Of a stretch of DNA of 64,000 nt, positions 12,166 through 22,823 are shown in pieces. Under the pieces are notes generated by a model. It was not told the origin of the DNA and did not search any database. It saw only the letters and a program-made list of their open reading frames with translations. The DNA lies in contig CM055318.2 of assembly GCA_029255685.2 (NCBI GenBank), positions 15,381,001-15,445,000 on the forward strand, read 5' to 3'. A program made the translations under genes and the position numbers. The stretch comes from Silene conica. Taxonomy: Eukaryota > Streptophyta > Magnoliopsida > Caryophyllales > Caryophyllaceae. Each line of letters starts with the position of its first letter. The first letter of the stretch is position 1.

Positions 12166-12807
12166 TTAGGAACTAAATAAGAAATTGTGGGTCAAAAACA
12201 TTAAAAATAAATAAAATAGGAGTAAAAGAGTTGTGTGTGATTTGATAATGGAAGAGAAAAATGAATAAAATAAGAATAAAAATTTCTAAAATAAGAAAGG
12301 GGAAGAAAACCTAAATAATCCGTTTTAGAAAATAAGAAAGAAAATATGAAACAGGAGCGAGTATTAATTATTCTCACATTTTAAGAAGTTTACTTTTATC
12401 TTCAATATTCTCAAAATACATCCAACACTATATATAAACCGAAACTAATGACTTCAATTAGTGTGTGTTTGACCTGACTTTTAAAAATGTTTTTGGATTT
12501 AATAACACTTTTTGGTCAAAAAAAATCACAAAAAACAAAATATCATTTTTTCCCATAAAAATCGAAGCAATAATTTCGTATTTTTGCTTTTGAAAACGGA
12601 ATTATTTTTTTGCATATAGACTTTACTTTTTGACATATATTTTTTCATAAAATTTCCGTCTAATGTCCTTCTAACCTCAAACCGAATTAAATTAGTCTTA
12701 ACGTTACCTTTTACCTAAAACTTAATCTTATTGCTAAAATGACTTCAAAAACTAATCTTAATTCACTAGTTAGTAAAGTAATTTATTTGTTTATCAAATT
12801 AATAATA
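11244..12807. other. AT-rich, no gene seen
   Basis: To 12165 this is the remaining body of the Helitron. After that come 640 bp of AT-rich DNA with no open frame resembling a protein and no recognised terminus. Confidence 0.4.
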
Positions 12808-12850
12808 CTAGTTTTATACCCGTACAAAAAATGTACGGGTTTGTTTTAAA
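12808..12850 (-). mobile_element. Helitron 3' terminus (minus strand)
   Basis: CTAG followed by ttttatacccgtacaaaaaa and tgtacgggtttg: the complement is a GC-clamped hairpin followed by CTAG, as in the other Helitrons here. The matching 5' end to the right could not be fixed, so only the terminus is annotated. Confidence 0.5.
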
Positions 12851-13036
12851 AACTTTGTAATTCGTAAATATGTTCGATTAACCAACGGAAATACAATATT
12901 ATTTTACCTGAAATTAAATGAGAAATATATAAATTATAAATATGGTGAAATGATTTGACTCCTAATTATTTTAATGCTATTGAATTAAACTTTTTTAAAG
13001 ATTATTATAAACTGGAATTAATTTTTCCCAACCCTT

Positions 13037-13206
13037 CTGACGGAGATACCCGTCCTAATATTAAAACGGGTTAAATATCATCTCACATGTACATATAGGA
13101 TAAATCTTATTTTTCAGTTTTCACTATGCGTTATGCTTTTGCCTTATTCATCAATCGTCATACATGAACATATTTAACCCGTTTTAAATTTCAGACGAAT
13201 ATACCC
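13037..13206. mobile_element. MITE of the aaaacggg family, copy 2
   Basis: Left gatacccgtcctaatattaa with aacgggttaaatat, mirrored by atatttaacccgttttaaat with ttcagacgaatatacc. Same family as 11091-11243. Confidence 0.55.
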
Positions 13207-13822
13207 TTGTTAAATTGTCCAACTTACGTAAATAAATAAATAAATAATATTATGTTATCTTCAAATAAATGGCTCACCTGTATAATAAAAAAGTCTAATA
13301 ATACTAAAGAGAAGCCCTCGCTAATTTACCACTTACTTGGTAAATTGAATTCGAAAACACACATTTTTTTCTCTATTTTGAAAAAAATGGAAGGTGGGTA
13401 GAAATGTGTATGATTTTTCTAAGAAACTGATGCCTTAGATGATTTTATCTTATATTTGAATAAAAAATATAATTGTTGATTACTTTTATTAATTTTTTTA
13501 ACAAATATATTTTTCATTTCACCAAGTTAAAAAAGTATTTTTTAATTATTTAATTAAATTTTTTTCCGATTTGTTTAAATTTATATAGCTACGGTTTTAC
13601 GTGTACTAATTTCCTTCAAATTTCAAGTGCAATTTTGTTATATATGTTTTTTTTGTAAATTGCGCCAAAATGATTATTTCTAAGCAATTTACTAATTTTT
13701 TTGGTGATGTTCAGAATATAAGATAAGATAGTAATTAATTAAATCAATGAATCAAGAAAATTAAATTAAATCAAATCATGGAATCATTAATGTATAGAGA
13801 GTAATTAATTATTTACAAAGTA
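13207..13822. other. AT-rich intergenic, no gene seen
   Basis: No plausible coding frame and no clear element ends before the Mutator-like element begins. Confidence 0.4.
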
Positions 13823-14085
13823 AGAGCAATTGCAATGAAGAGTATTTTTGCATTGAGTTTGTAAACAAGAACTTTTAAATAAAGTTTGTCCCATTGTAGG
13901 ATAAAGTTTGTCCTTAAAATGAAGAACTTAGTTTGAGAAATAGAACTTGATTCTTCCAAAAAATAACAAAAGTTAAGAACGATTTTTTAAAATGGGGCTC
14001 AAAAACAAAACAATTGTCGATTTGGGTTGGATTACAAACTAATTGTCAAAATGGTGTCCACGTAGGCTCGGGAAATCCGAGGCTT

Positions 14086-14336
14086 AAACACGCCACTACC
14101 AATGGCGTGTCTATAATGCACTTTTGAGGCAGAAACTTTAGAGATATTGAAGCCCAAACACGCCATTACAAATGGCGGTTTTTATAAATGAAACACGCCA
14201 TTCGTAATGGCGTGTTTAAACAGCTTCTTTTGGCAACCCAAGTCAGAGAGCTCTGGAAAATGCAGGAAGGTAAACACGCCATTACGTATGGCGTGTTTAG
14301 GCCTAGATACACGCCATACGTAATGGCGGGTTTAGG
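14086..14336. repeat. Palindrome array in the left MULE TIR (5 units)
   Basis: Five units of the form acacgccatt(a/c)nnaatggcgtgt, at about 14091, 14158, 14191, 14274 and 14310. Each is a near-perfect 24-28 bp inverted repeat able to form a hairpin. The right TIR (19074-19332) carries five more. Loop and spacer sequences vary while the acacgccat arms are kept. Confidence 0.85.
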
Positions 14337-14860
14337 CAGATTTGGATTTTTTTTACAAAACCCCTCATTCTCACCTATATTCTAAACATAACGAAAAAAC
14401 AAACTCCTCACAAACACTCTAAATCCGACTCAAGTTAGCTATTTCTCCCATCTTACCTCTCATTTACCTTGTCTCAATCATCTTTCCGCCATCTTTCCGG
14501 TATTCTATTGGATCTACAGCTTGTACCTAATTAACAAGGTAATTTCCTTTCCTTAAACTTGTATATTATCATTGATTTGTTGTTAGATATAGCTTATATT
14601 GAGTTAATTGTAGTTAATTATGTTGTATTTTGTTTAGATCTATCACTCATAGCTTAATTTATGTTCATCCTAAAAAACCCTCAAATTTCAATTGGATTAG
14701 GTTTTGGTTAGTTTAAGAATTTTTTGGTAAAATTAGGCTATGGTTAGTTTGTTAATGTATCCCAAAATATATGTTTAGTATGTATTTTGGGTAGAATTAG
14801 GTTATGTTTAGTTTAGAAGTTTTTGATTTTTACTAAATTTGTCTAATTTTCTTGTATAGA

Positions 14861-17469
14861 ATGGATATTTGTGATTTTCCAATCATTTGTTATTGGGATG
14901 GAGAAGTGTTGGAGCAAAATGGGTGTGTTTCTTATAGGGGAGGAAATCAATGTTTTATTTTAGCTAGTACAAAGATGACATATCTTGATTTGGTGGAAGA
15001 GATATGTAAGGTAATTGTTATTCAAAGTTTGAGTAGCCAATTGAGGGTGAAGATGAAATTTCCAAGTTCCGGGTGTTTTAAAGTTGTACCCCTTAACAAC
15101 GAGGGGGCCTTTAAAGCTTTATGGGCTAGTGTGAGACATTCAAATTCTCCTTCAATGGACTTATTCGTTGAAGTTTTCAATAGCCAATTATCAATCCAAC
15201 ACCAAGTACTCTTATTAGATTAGATGATGTTGCTCAATTTGTGTCCCTTGAAAGTAATGACATTAATGATGGACAATTTAATGGTAACTTAGAAGGGGAT
15301 GATGAGATTGATGAGGATTTGGCAACACTTGATGATAATTTGTTAGAAAATGAAGAGGATGGTGATGATGATCTTGTATTTGCTAGTGCTCCCAATGTTG
15401 AGTTTAATAAGCTAGATCCATTAGATGAGGATGAATTGAATAGTTGGAAAACTTGGGAGAATATGGTTCAACATGAACAAGGGAAGGAGTTTGCGGTTGG
15501 GCAAATGTTCCCAAATAAAGCTTCATTAAGTGATGAAGTGACATCTTATAGTGTTAAAGCAAATCAATTTTTCAAAGTGGCCGAGTCAAAGCCACATACT
15601 ATAACCTTCAAATGTGGCCGGACTCCTACACCGTGCAATTGGCGGTTACGAGCGACACAAAAAGACTTCCATTGTTCATCCTTTACCATTGTCACATACA
15701 AAGGTCCTCATGATGAGTCTTGTGTTTGTGACATGGTTCCTCGGGATCACTTTAATTTGAAAAGAGGTTTCATAAGCCATGAGATTCGTAACCTTGTTGA
15801 GGGAGATTGGGGATATAAGGTGAACTCTGTTGTTACTCATATTTTAGATAAGTATGGTTACACAATTTCATACACGAAAGCTTGGAATGCAAAACAAAGA
15901 GCAATTGAGAACATATTTGGAGAATGGGATAAATCATATGAAATATTACCTCGTTTCATGCAAGGTTTAAAGGAATCTAACCCTGGCACAATTGTCCAAT
16001 TTTCGACCACACCAACAACAAACCCCAATGTCCACATATTCAAACGTGTTTTTTGGGCATTTAAACCATGTATTGAAGACTTTCAACATTGTCGGCCGGT
16101 TTTAACTATTGATGGAACTCACTTATATGGAAAGTTCAAAGGAACTATTTTGACGGCTATGTCAATTGATGCCAATAATCAGATTTTTCCCGTTGCTTTT
16201 GCTATTGTTGAATCCGAGAATACCGATAGTTGGCCTTGGTTTATGGCTTGCATAAGAGCCTTCGTGACAAAGAGAAATGGGTTGTGTGTCATCTCCGATA
16301 GACATGTCGGGATAATGAAGGCAATGAGTGAAATTGGTAGTGGGTGGTAAGAGCCTTATGCTTATCATAGAATTTGCATTCGTCATTTGACTTCAAATGT
16401 TAGTACAAGATTTAGGAATAATCAAGTGAAAGAAATGTTTGGGTCAACCGCAATGCAATATCAAAATAAGAAGTTTGAAATGGGATTTAATCGACTAGGT
16501 GAGATGAATATGGAGGCAAAACAATATGTGTATGACATCGGAGTTGAGAAGTGGTCAATTTCTCATGATGGTGGACATAGATATGGAATATTGACTACTA
16601 ACTTGGCCGAGGCATTTAACAATGTCCTTAAAGGAGCACGTTTTCTTCCAATTACCGCACTTGTTAAGTGTATCTTTTTTAGAGTCAATGCTTACTTTGT
16701 TGAGCGACGTGAATTGGCAAGGAAACGGTTGATGAAAGGGCTACATTATAGTGCGAAGATCACCAAGTTGTTGGAACAAAATTGCAAAAAAGGAGCATAC
16801 CATAAGGTTGTAGCTTTTGACCATGTTGGAGGGGTGTACCAAGTGACAACCCGTAGAGGTGCACGACCCTTATCATTTGGCAACCACTTGCACACCGTTG
16901 ATTTATCTAAGAGGACATGTACTTGTAACAAGTTTCAAACATACAAGTATCCTTGTTCACATGGGTATGCCGTGTGTAAGAAAAAGGGGTTAAATGCAAC
17001 CCAATTTGTGGACATCAACTACACTACCGGAGAACACTTGGCCTCATATGCTTGTAAATTTCACCCTTTGAAAGATGAGGCTTATTGAGGTACTTACAAT
17101 GGACCTACAATAGTGTGTGACGAGCTTAGTAAACGGGGAAAAGGTAGAAGGAAGAGTAAAAGATTTCTTAATGAAATGGATATGAAGAGTAAGAACAAGG
17201 TGTCTTGTAGTTTATGTTCCGGTTTAGGCCACAATAAAAAAACTTGCATCATGAGAGTTAACAATTCTCAACGGTATTCTACTACTTGTAATTGTTTTTA
17301 TTTATTTAATTGTTGTCTTTAATCTATGCTAATGTAACTCTTTCAAATGTGCAGGAATGGAACACCGTCAACAAGCAGGGCCGGCCAACCCGGAACTTCT
17401 CACCCAACAAGAGGTTCACAGGAGCAAGGCAATATTGGAAGGGGGGAACATCGGTTCCCTCCGATGTAG
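14861..17469 (+). pseudogene. mudrA-type MULE transposase, decayed
   Basis: Encodes the DDE transposase that would mobilise the element. ATG 14861 (MDICDFPIICYWDG) opens an N-terminal region that ends at 15223; the frame continues one phase over (NPTPSTLIRLDDVAQF), so a single-base shift lies near 15190. An acidic stretch is followed by the MuDR DNA-binding region (SKPHTITFKCGRTPTPCNWR), the MULE catalytic core (TIDGTHLYGKFKGT; CVISDRHVG; TTNLAEAFNNVLKGAR), a SWIM zinc finger (CTCNKFQTYKYPCSHG) and a CCHC knuckle (CSLCSGLGHNKKTC). In-frame stops sit at 16348-16350 (TAA after GSGW, before EPYAYHR) and 17086-17088 (TGA after DEAY). The last codons appear spliced: donor at 17274, acceptor before 17355, then a low-complexity tail ending in TAG 17467-17469. 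One frameshift and two nonsense codons make it non-functional. Confidence 0.9.
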
Positions 17470-18818
17470 GTCACATATAGTATCGCACAAGGGATTTTTG
17501 GTAAGTGAGCGTGTAGTAGATTTCATTAGAGATTCTCAATTTTTCTTTATTCATAGGATCGTAGGTATCAAGTTAAATGTGGATTTGATAAGTGCCTTGG
17601 TTGAGAGATGGAGGCCGGAAACTCATTCCTTTCATTTGGGTATTGGCGAGGCTACTGTGACCTTGCAAGATGTACAAGTGTTGTTGGGGTTAAGGATAAG
17701 AGGGGACGTTGTTAGTGGGCAAGCCGCGTATAATTGGCCTTTAATGATAAATGAGCTCTTAGGCCAAACACCAGGTGATGATGACCTTAAAGGGGCTTCC
17801 TTAAGGATAGGATGGTTGTTGGAGAACTTTTCCGGACTTCCGGAAGATGCAAATGATGTTGTTTTACATCAATATGTGAGAGCTTATTTGCTTGTCTTGA
17901 TAGCAACTATCATGTTCCCGGATAAGAGTGGGAATGACATTCAAGTTGTTTATTTGCCTTTGTTGAGGGATTTGGACAACATCGACAACTACTCTTGGGG
18001 AAGTGTCGTGCTTGCTACTTTGTATCGCAATTTATGTAGAGCAAGTCACCTCAAGTCGAGAGATATTGGAGGTCCTCTTATTCTTTTACAACTGTGGGCA
18101 TGGGAGCGAATTACTATAGGTAGACCTCAACTCATGGGCCCCGTAGGTGCTACTCATCATGGACCCAACCCATTGGGTTCTCAACACATGATACGGATTG
18201 ACTCATTGGGTCGTAGGTGGTTAAGTGTGAACCGAAAGAGACCCGAAGCCATTACCACACTACTTGGGTATAGGGATGCCTTGGACACCATGAGACAAGA
18301 TCAGTTTACATGGCAACCGTACACTCCACAAATTTTGTCTTTTTTGCCTCCCTTTTGTCATGATGACTCGGATGATTGGGTTGTGATGGCACCTTTAATA
18401 TGTTTCGACATAGTTGAGTGGCATTTCCCTAATAGGGTGGCTCGTCAGTTTGGGTGGAAACAAGATATTCCCGGACCTTGTGATACTGAGCCAAGATTGC
18501 ACAAAGTTGATAAAAGGGGTGCCCCCTCATTTCCGCTCCATGGTTTCCGACCTCCGAGATTACTCCTCTCAATCCCTCCAAAATGTAGGCTACTCACATC
18601 TTCTTCAACAAACCGAAGCACCAAGGGAAGCAGATTCAACCATGGGTGATGAGTCTCTAGACTCAATGGACTTGGAAGACGACTTGCCATTGAGGCATTA
18701 CACGAGGCGATCTCCACGCGCTAACACTTCCATGTCACCCATCAATGAACAAGGTACCCCGGAGCCTACAAAGGGAAAGCGGTTTTGGTCTCGCTTTCGA
18801 GGAAAGAAGAAGAATTGA
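17357..18818 (+). pseudogene. Plant mobile domain (MAIN-like) gene carried by the MULE
   Basis: The frame from ATG 17357 shows plant mobile domain (PMD; aminotransferase-like) features: LRCRSH near residue 35, ISALVERWRPETHSFHL, GEATVTLQDVQVLLGL, LLQLWAWERI, and KVDKRG near residue 385. PMD proteins occur as host genes (the MAIN/MAIL family, linked to silencing and genome stability) and as passengers of plant transposons. The frame ends at 18649, but a second frame carries on with an acidic patch and a basic end (KGKRFWSRFRGKKKN) to 18818. A slip in the run aaaaggggtgcccc at about 18510-18530 would join them, so the C-terminus is probably frameshifted. Start uncertain: the first 113 bases overlap the spliced 3' exon of mudrA in another frame. 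The role in the element is unknown. Confidence 0.75.
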
Positions 18819-19073
18819 AGTACTTCTTGTAATAGATTAGTCGGTAATGTAATAGACATTTTAGTTGCTACACTTAGTATTTGATCTAATCCCTTGTGCG
18901 ACACTATGTACTTACATTTTAGCTTAAATAGACAATGGTTGGCTTGTTTTGTTTCCAATTTGCGTTGTTGAAAACAATGTGCTTTAAGTGAACATTGCAG
19001 GTTGAAAACGATGTGGTTTAAGTGACCTTCATAGACCTTCATGTTTTTTATAAAAAAAAAAAACTACACTGCA
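18819..19073 (+). other. 3' region of the PMD gene
   Basis: Non-coding sequence between the PMD gene and the right TIR. It contains a roughly 33-bp imperfect direct repeat (ttgaaaacaatgtgctttaa and ttgaaaacgatgtggtttaa) at 18967-19025. Confidence 0.5.
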
Positions 19074-19332
19074 TAGACACGCCAAAGGTAACGACGTGTA
19101 TTCACCTACAAACACGCCATTACGTATGGCGTGTTTACCTTCTCGTATTTTTCCAAGTGCCTGACTTGGGGAAAAAAACTGGGCTGTGTAGACACGCCAT
19201 TACTAATGGCGTGTTTCCAGCTGAAGAAACGCCATTCGTAATGGCGTGTTTAGCTTTCAATTTTGCTGAAGTTTCTGCCTCAAATGTGTCAATGTGCATT
19301 GTAGACACGCCATTGGTAGTGGCGTGTTTATG
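19074..19332. repeat. Palindrome array in the right MULE TIR (5 units)
   Basis: Units at about 19076, 19110, 19190, 19224 and 19302 have arms acacgcca and tggcgtgt; the first (acacgccaaaggtaacgacg) is degenerate. They mirror the left array in order and spacing only roughly. Confidence 0.85.
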
Positions 19333-20007
19333 CCTCGGATTTCCCGAGCCTACGTGGACACCATTTTGACAATTAGTTTGTAATCCAACCCAAATCGACA
19401 ATTATTTTGTTTTTGAGCGCCATTTTAAAAAATCGTTCAAAAGTTAACCAATAAACAAAAATTGATAATTAAATGAAAAACATTAAATAATATAGTGTGG
19501 GTACATTGAAGAACTTTATTTAAAGCTCCTGGCAAAATGTTCTTAATTTTTGAGTTTGTCAAAAATTGATATGGCAAAGCTTCCATTGCACTTGCTCTAA
19601 GTGGGGGAAGTGGGACCCTACCTAAATAATTTTTTTTCTCAATTTCTAAAAAATCAAGGACTAATAAGAAAGCTTGAAATGTTTTTCCTTTTATAGAAAC
19701 TAGTGTTAAACCCGTGCAAAATTCCACGGGTATATTTTTAGAACAAATATGGTGGATAATTAATATTACCGAATAATGTCAATAATACATGAATATTGTC
19801 CATTTAATTTGTATTATATTGATAATACGTTAAAATCCACATGATAATAATAATGGTATTTATATATCCATTCTTTTATTGTTTTTTTTTAAATCGATAT
19901 AGATGTTATTTCAAGGTTTATTTTGTACCGTTATGTTTATGATTTCACAAAATATATAAATTTGTACACTATTAGTGGTTATTATATTAATATTATGTTA
20001 TTTTTAT

Positions 20008-20226
20008 TGTTTTTTAATTTAGTATTGTCGCTTTTTTTTCGATTGCAAAAATGCACGGGTATATTTAACCGGTATACTTTTAAGAACATCGATATAATAT
20101 ATCGATATATTGTGTATTGTAATTATTTGTTGAAATTTTTTAACTTTACTCAATTTTGTTTTTAAATTTAGTATTGTCGCTTTTTTTCGATTGCAAAAAT
20201 GCACCGGTATATTTAACGGGTATACA
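20008..20226. repeat. Tandem duplication inside the Helitron
   Basis: ttagtattgtcgcttttttt, then cgattgcaaaaatgcac and ggtatattta, occurs twice about 146 bp apart (20020-20078 and 20168-20225). The unit contains a copy of the Helitron 3' hairpin text (tgcaaaaatgcacggg). Confidence 0.7.
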
Positions 20227-20371
20227 CTTGCCAGAAATTAAAATTTCATGTTTATGAATTTATATAAAAATGTTACGTAATATTTCTTAAACTACGTTAT
20301 CAGGTATTTATTTAGAATTTCAGACGATTATATCTCAGGAAATTCATAAATGAAGCACTACAAAACAATGC

Positions 20372-20755
20372 GCTATTTGCGACGGAACAGTCCGTCGCAA
20401 AAAGGGTGAAATCCGTCGCAAACTCATCATTTGCGACGGATTTGCGACGGACTGTGTCTGTCCCTTATTTTTGTCGCAGAAAGTTATTTTGCGACGGATT
20501 TTTCCGTCGCAAAACGTTTGCGACGGATTGACTTTGACCATCTGGTCAAAGTCAGCCAAGATTTGCGACGGAAATTCCGTCACAAGTGTTCCAGAAGTCA
20601 AAGTCAGTCAAGGTTTGCGACGGATTTTCCGTCGCAAAAGGGAACACTTGCGACGGAATTTCCGTCGCAAATCTTGACTGACTTTGACCAGATGGTCAAG
20701 GTTTGCGACGGAATTTCGTCGCAAATTGAGACATTTCCGTCGCAAATTCCTGTAT
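20372..20755. repeat. CACTA subterminal repeat array, left
   Basis: About 18 copies of gcgacggA or its complement within 380 bp, many paired as tttgcgacggaa-ttccgtcgcaaa palindromes, separated by tgactttgaccagatggtca-type spacers that are themselves repeated and inverted. Confidence 0.85.
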
Positions 20756-20993
20756 GATTTTCCGGTTTCAGCTCTTTTTTCAGCTCCCCATTTCCAATGA
20801 AATGGCTCATTTTTCCCTTTTGCAAGCTCTCCAAACCTGCAATTTCAGCAAAAATAACCCAGCAACAAAGAACTTGTCGGAGACAAGGTTTTTAAAACGT
20901 CTTTTCATAACTAAAGTGAAAGTTTTACAAATGATCATCCAACTAAAAACTAAACATAATCCGCGGTACACCAACTAAACAACCTAATAAAAC

Positions 20994-22603
20994 CTATCTA
21001 ACGGTCGTGTCGGTGGGCTGTGGGGTGGCGAAATGGCTGGCCGCCCTAGCATTGTCGCCGTCATCATCATCGAAGTCGCGTCTCGGCTGAGAAAAGCCTC
21101 CCGGGTTGCAGCTTTGAGTAGTGAACTCCCCCCGTTGACTTAAGAACTCTTCAATTGCCTTCAGCCTTTGGGATGTCTCGAGATCACGTTCTCTTAGCTG
21201 AGCATTCTCTCGAAGAACTATGCCGACGATACCTGCAATGAATAGTCAAACATGATATTATATTCATTTAGTAAACGGTTAAATAATTGGTTAGTCTTAA
21301 TTTTTAATAAACTATAAAATACAAACCTAGGGTGTATGATGATGGGTTCCCAGCACTTGAGTGACGACGATGCTCGTAAATAACTGGGGCTGCATTTCCC
21401 ATACCGAGTATCAACCCTTTCTTGTTGAAACCGCCGTGTTCTTCGAAGTAGATCTCGTTGTCGTCGATATCTTGCTCCGGGACCCCTTCACTTATCATTT
21501 TTGAATTTCTTGAAAAAACTTTTTCCTACAAAACAAAAATAAAGTGTGATTAGTATACGTTAATTAATTAGTAAACCAAATTACTAAAACATAAAGAAAA
21601 GTTTCTGTTAACTTACAAAGAGTGCTTTGGGTTTCGTTGATAGCCATCCCTTCTTGGCATGCTCTTTTGTCTTCTCCAGCAACTTCAAGGCGGATAGTAC
21701 ATCCCTCCCATCTTGTCCAGCCTGCAATTTAAATCCAACGGCACTTGTTAAAAAAAACACTCAAGATTGTCAAAGGGTGAAAATTGTTTAAAAATTATTC
21801 AAGACAAGAAAAAGTGAAGTAAAAACTAAGAAATTACCATTTCATCCATCATCTGTAGGGTGTTTTTACGACCCATAATGTGAGTACCTAAGGCCTTGCC
21901 TTTTTCGGTACTTCCTGACATCCGGTTGGTTTTGTTTTTCTCGGATTTGTCTTGAAAGTTTGGATCATCATTTCTAGCCTTAAGTTGTTCGAAAATATCG
22001 GCCGGTATCCAAGACGGCCTTTGCTCCGTAGGTTTCTTCATAGCGTAGTGGATTCTTTTGCGGAGGCGGTCTTTCATCATGTTGGCCCACGCCAACTTAA
22101 CCGCTTCTCTATCACGAGGGTTAAAGGTAACATGTTTCTATTTCAAAAAAAAATATAGTTAAATAAATATGAAACAATAAATAGCTAATAAATAATAAAA
22201 CGGAAATAGGTAACAGTTAATAAATACCTCAAACCAATTCCACCACTCGTCCTTGATGGCATCCGACGCATTTGACCAGTTGGGCGCATACTCCTTGTAG
22301 TTGCAAATAATGTTCGCTGTTACGAGATCGGAAACCTCTTTGTCATTGAACCTGAAAAAGAGTTAAATTTGAAAATAAAATAGTCAACAAGTACATATTA
22401 TAATCAATATATATATACAATCAATTATCCGTAAACAAATGAGATACTTACCACTTGGCGCCATCGTAATCAGTCGGATCGAGGTGTACTCGATGTGTAG
22501 GCGGCTGAGGCTCAGGAGGAACAATCTCGTCCTCATCATTAGCTCCCGATCGTCCTCCCTCAGGCTGACGACTACCACCACCTCGTCGTCTACCGCCCGG
22601 CAT
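20994..22603 (-). CDS. TNP1-like CACTA protein (Transposase_24, Ptta/En/Spm family)
   Basis: Six exons on the minus strand: 22452-22603, 22228-22351, 21838-22137, 21617-21721, 21327-21525 and 20994-21232, all with GT..AG introns and matching phases, for 1119 nt and 372 residues. Start is ATG 22603 (MPGGRRRGGGSRQPEGG), stop TAG 20994-20996. Features: a low-complexity basic/acidic N-terminus; an aromatic-rich conserved core (KDEWWNWFEKHVTFNPRD) near residues 80-100; WANMMKDRLRKR and KKPTEQRPSWIPADIFEQL, typical of the plant Ptta/En/Spm domain; and a C-terminal coiled-coil-like helix (VLRENAQLRERDLETSQRLK) with an acidic tail. By family it is a DNA-binding accessory or transposase-like protein of CACTA elements, binding the subterminal repeats. 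No stop or frameshift was seen. The upstream region is cut by the Tekay insertion 216 bp before the ATG. Confidence 0.8.
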
Positions 22604-22823
22604 ATAATTATCAAACTAATATAACAACAATTAGAAAGAAATGCTTTACGTAATTAAAAACTTGAATAATAAGATTAATAAGATAATTTCATTGACATTA
22701 AGCCATACGGCATCTACAATAATTTCAACAAATACAAGATTATCAAATCTTATTTGCAGAACAATAAGGAAGTGTTGCCCAATTTTTGTTTCATTACAAT
22801 CAAGAAAATGTAGAGTGTTTACT
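22604..22823. other. Upstream of the TNP1-like gene, to the Tekay insertion site
   Basis: Short AT-rich stretch between the gene start and the target duplication ttact (22819-22823). It continues at 41571 beyond the insertion. Confidence 0.5.

Larger units (their letters stand above)
13823..19598 (+). mobile_element. Mutator-like element (MULE) with mudrA and plant-mobile-domain genes, 5.8 kb
   Basis: Long terminal inverted repeats begin agagcaattgcaatgaag (left) and, as the complement of the right end, agagcaagtgcaatggaag. Inner matches are long: cctacgtggacaccattttg is mirrored on the left, and both sides hold arrays of acacgccatt..atggcgtgt palindromes. Inside are a decayed mudrA (14861-17469) and a plant-mobile-domain gene (17357-18818) in the same direction. 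A 9-bp target duplication could not be matched, so the outer ends may be off by a few bases. Both genes are broken, so this copy is not autonomous now. Confidence 0.85.

Noticed and set aside
14086-14336. MicroRNA-like precursors at the MULE palindromes
   Set aside because: Hairpins are too short (24-28 bp, loops of 4 or fewer) for plant miRNA precursors and occur as an array; better explained as TIR repeats.
13814-19607. 9-bp target duplication for the MULE
   Set aside because: The flanks ..ttacaaagta and aagtggggga.. do not match at 9 bp in any register tried, so none is claimed.
20344-20834. Several overlapping frames with RRKS/CDG repeats
   Set aside because: By-products of the CACTA subterminal gcgacgga palindromes.
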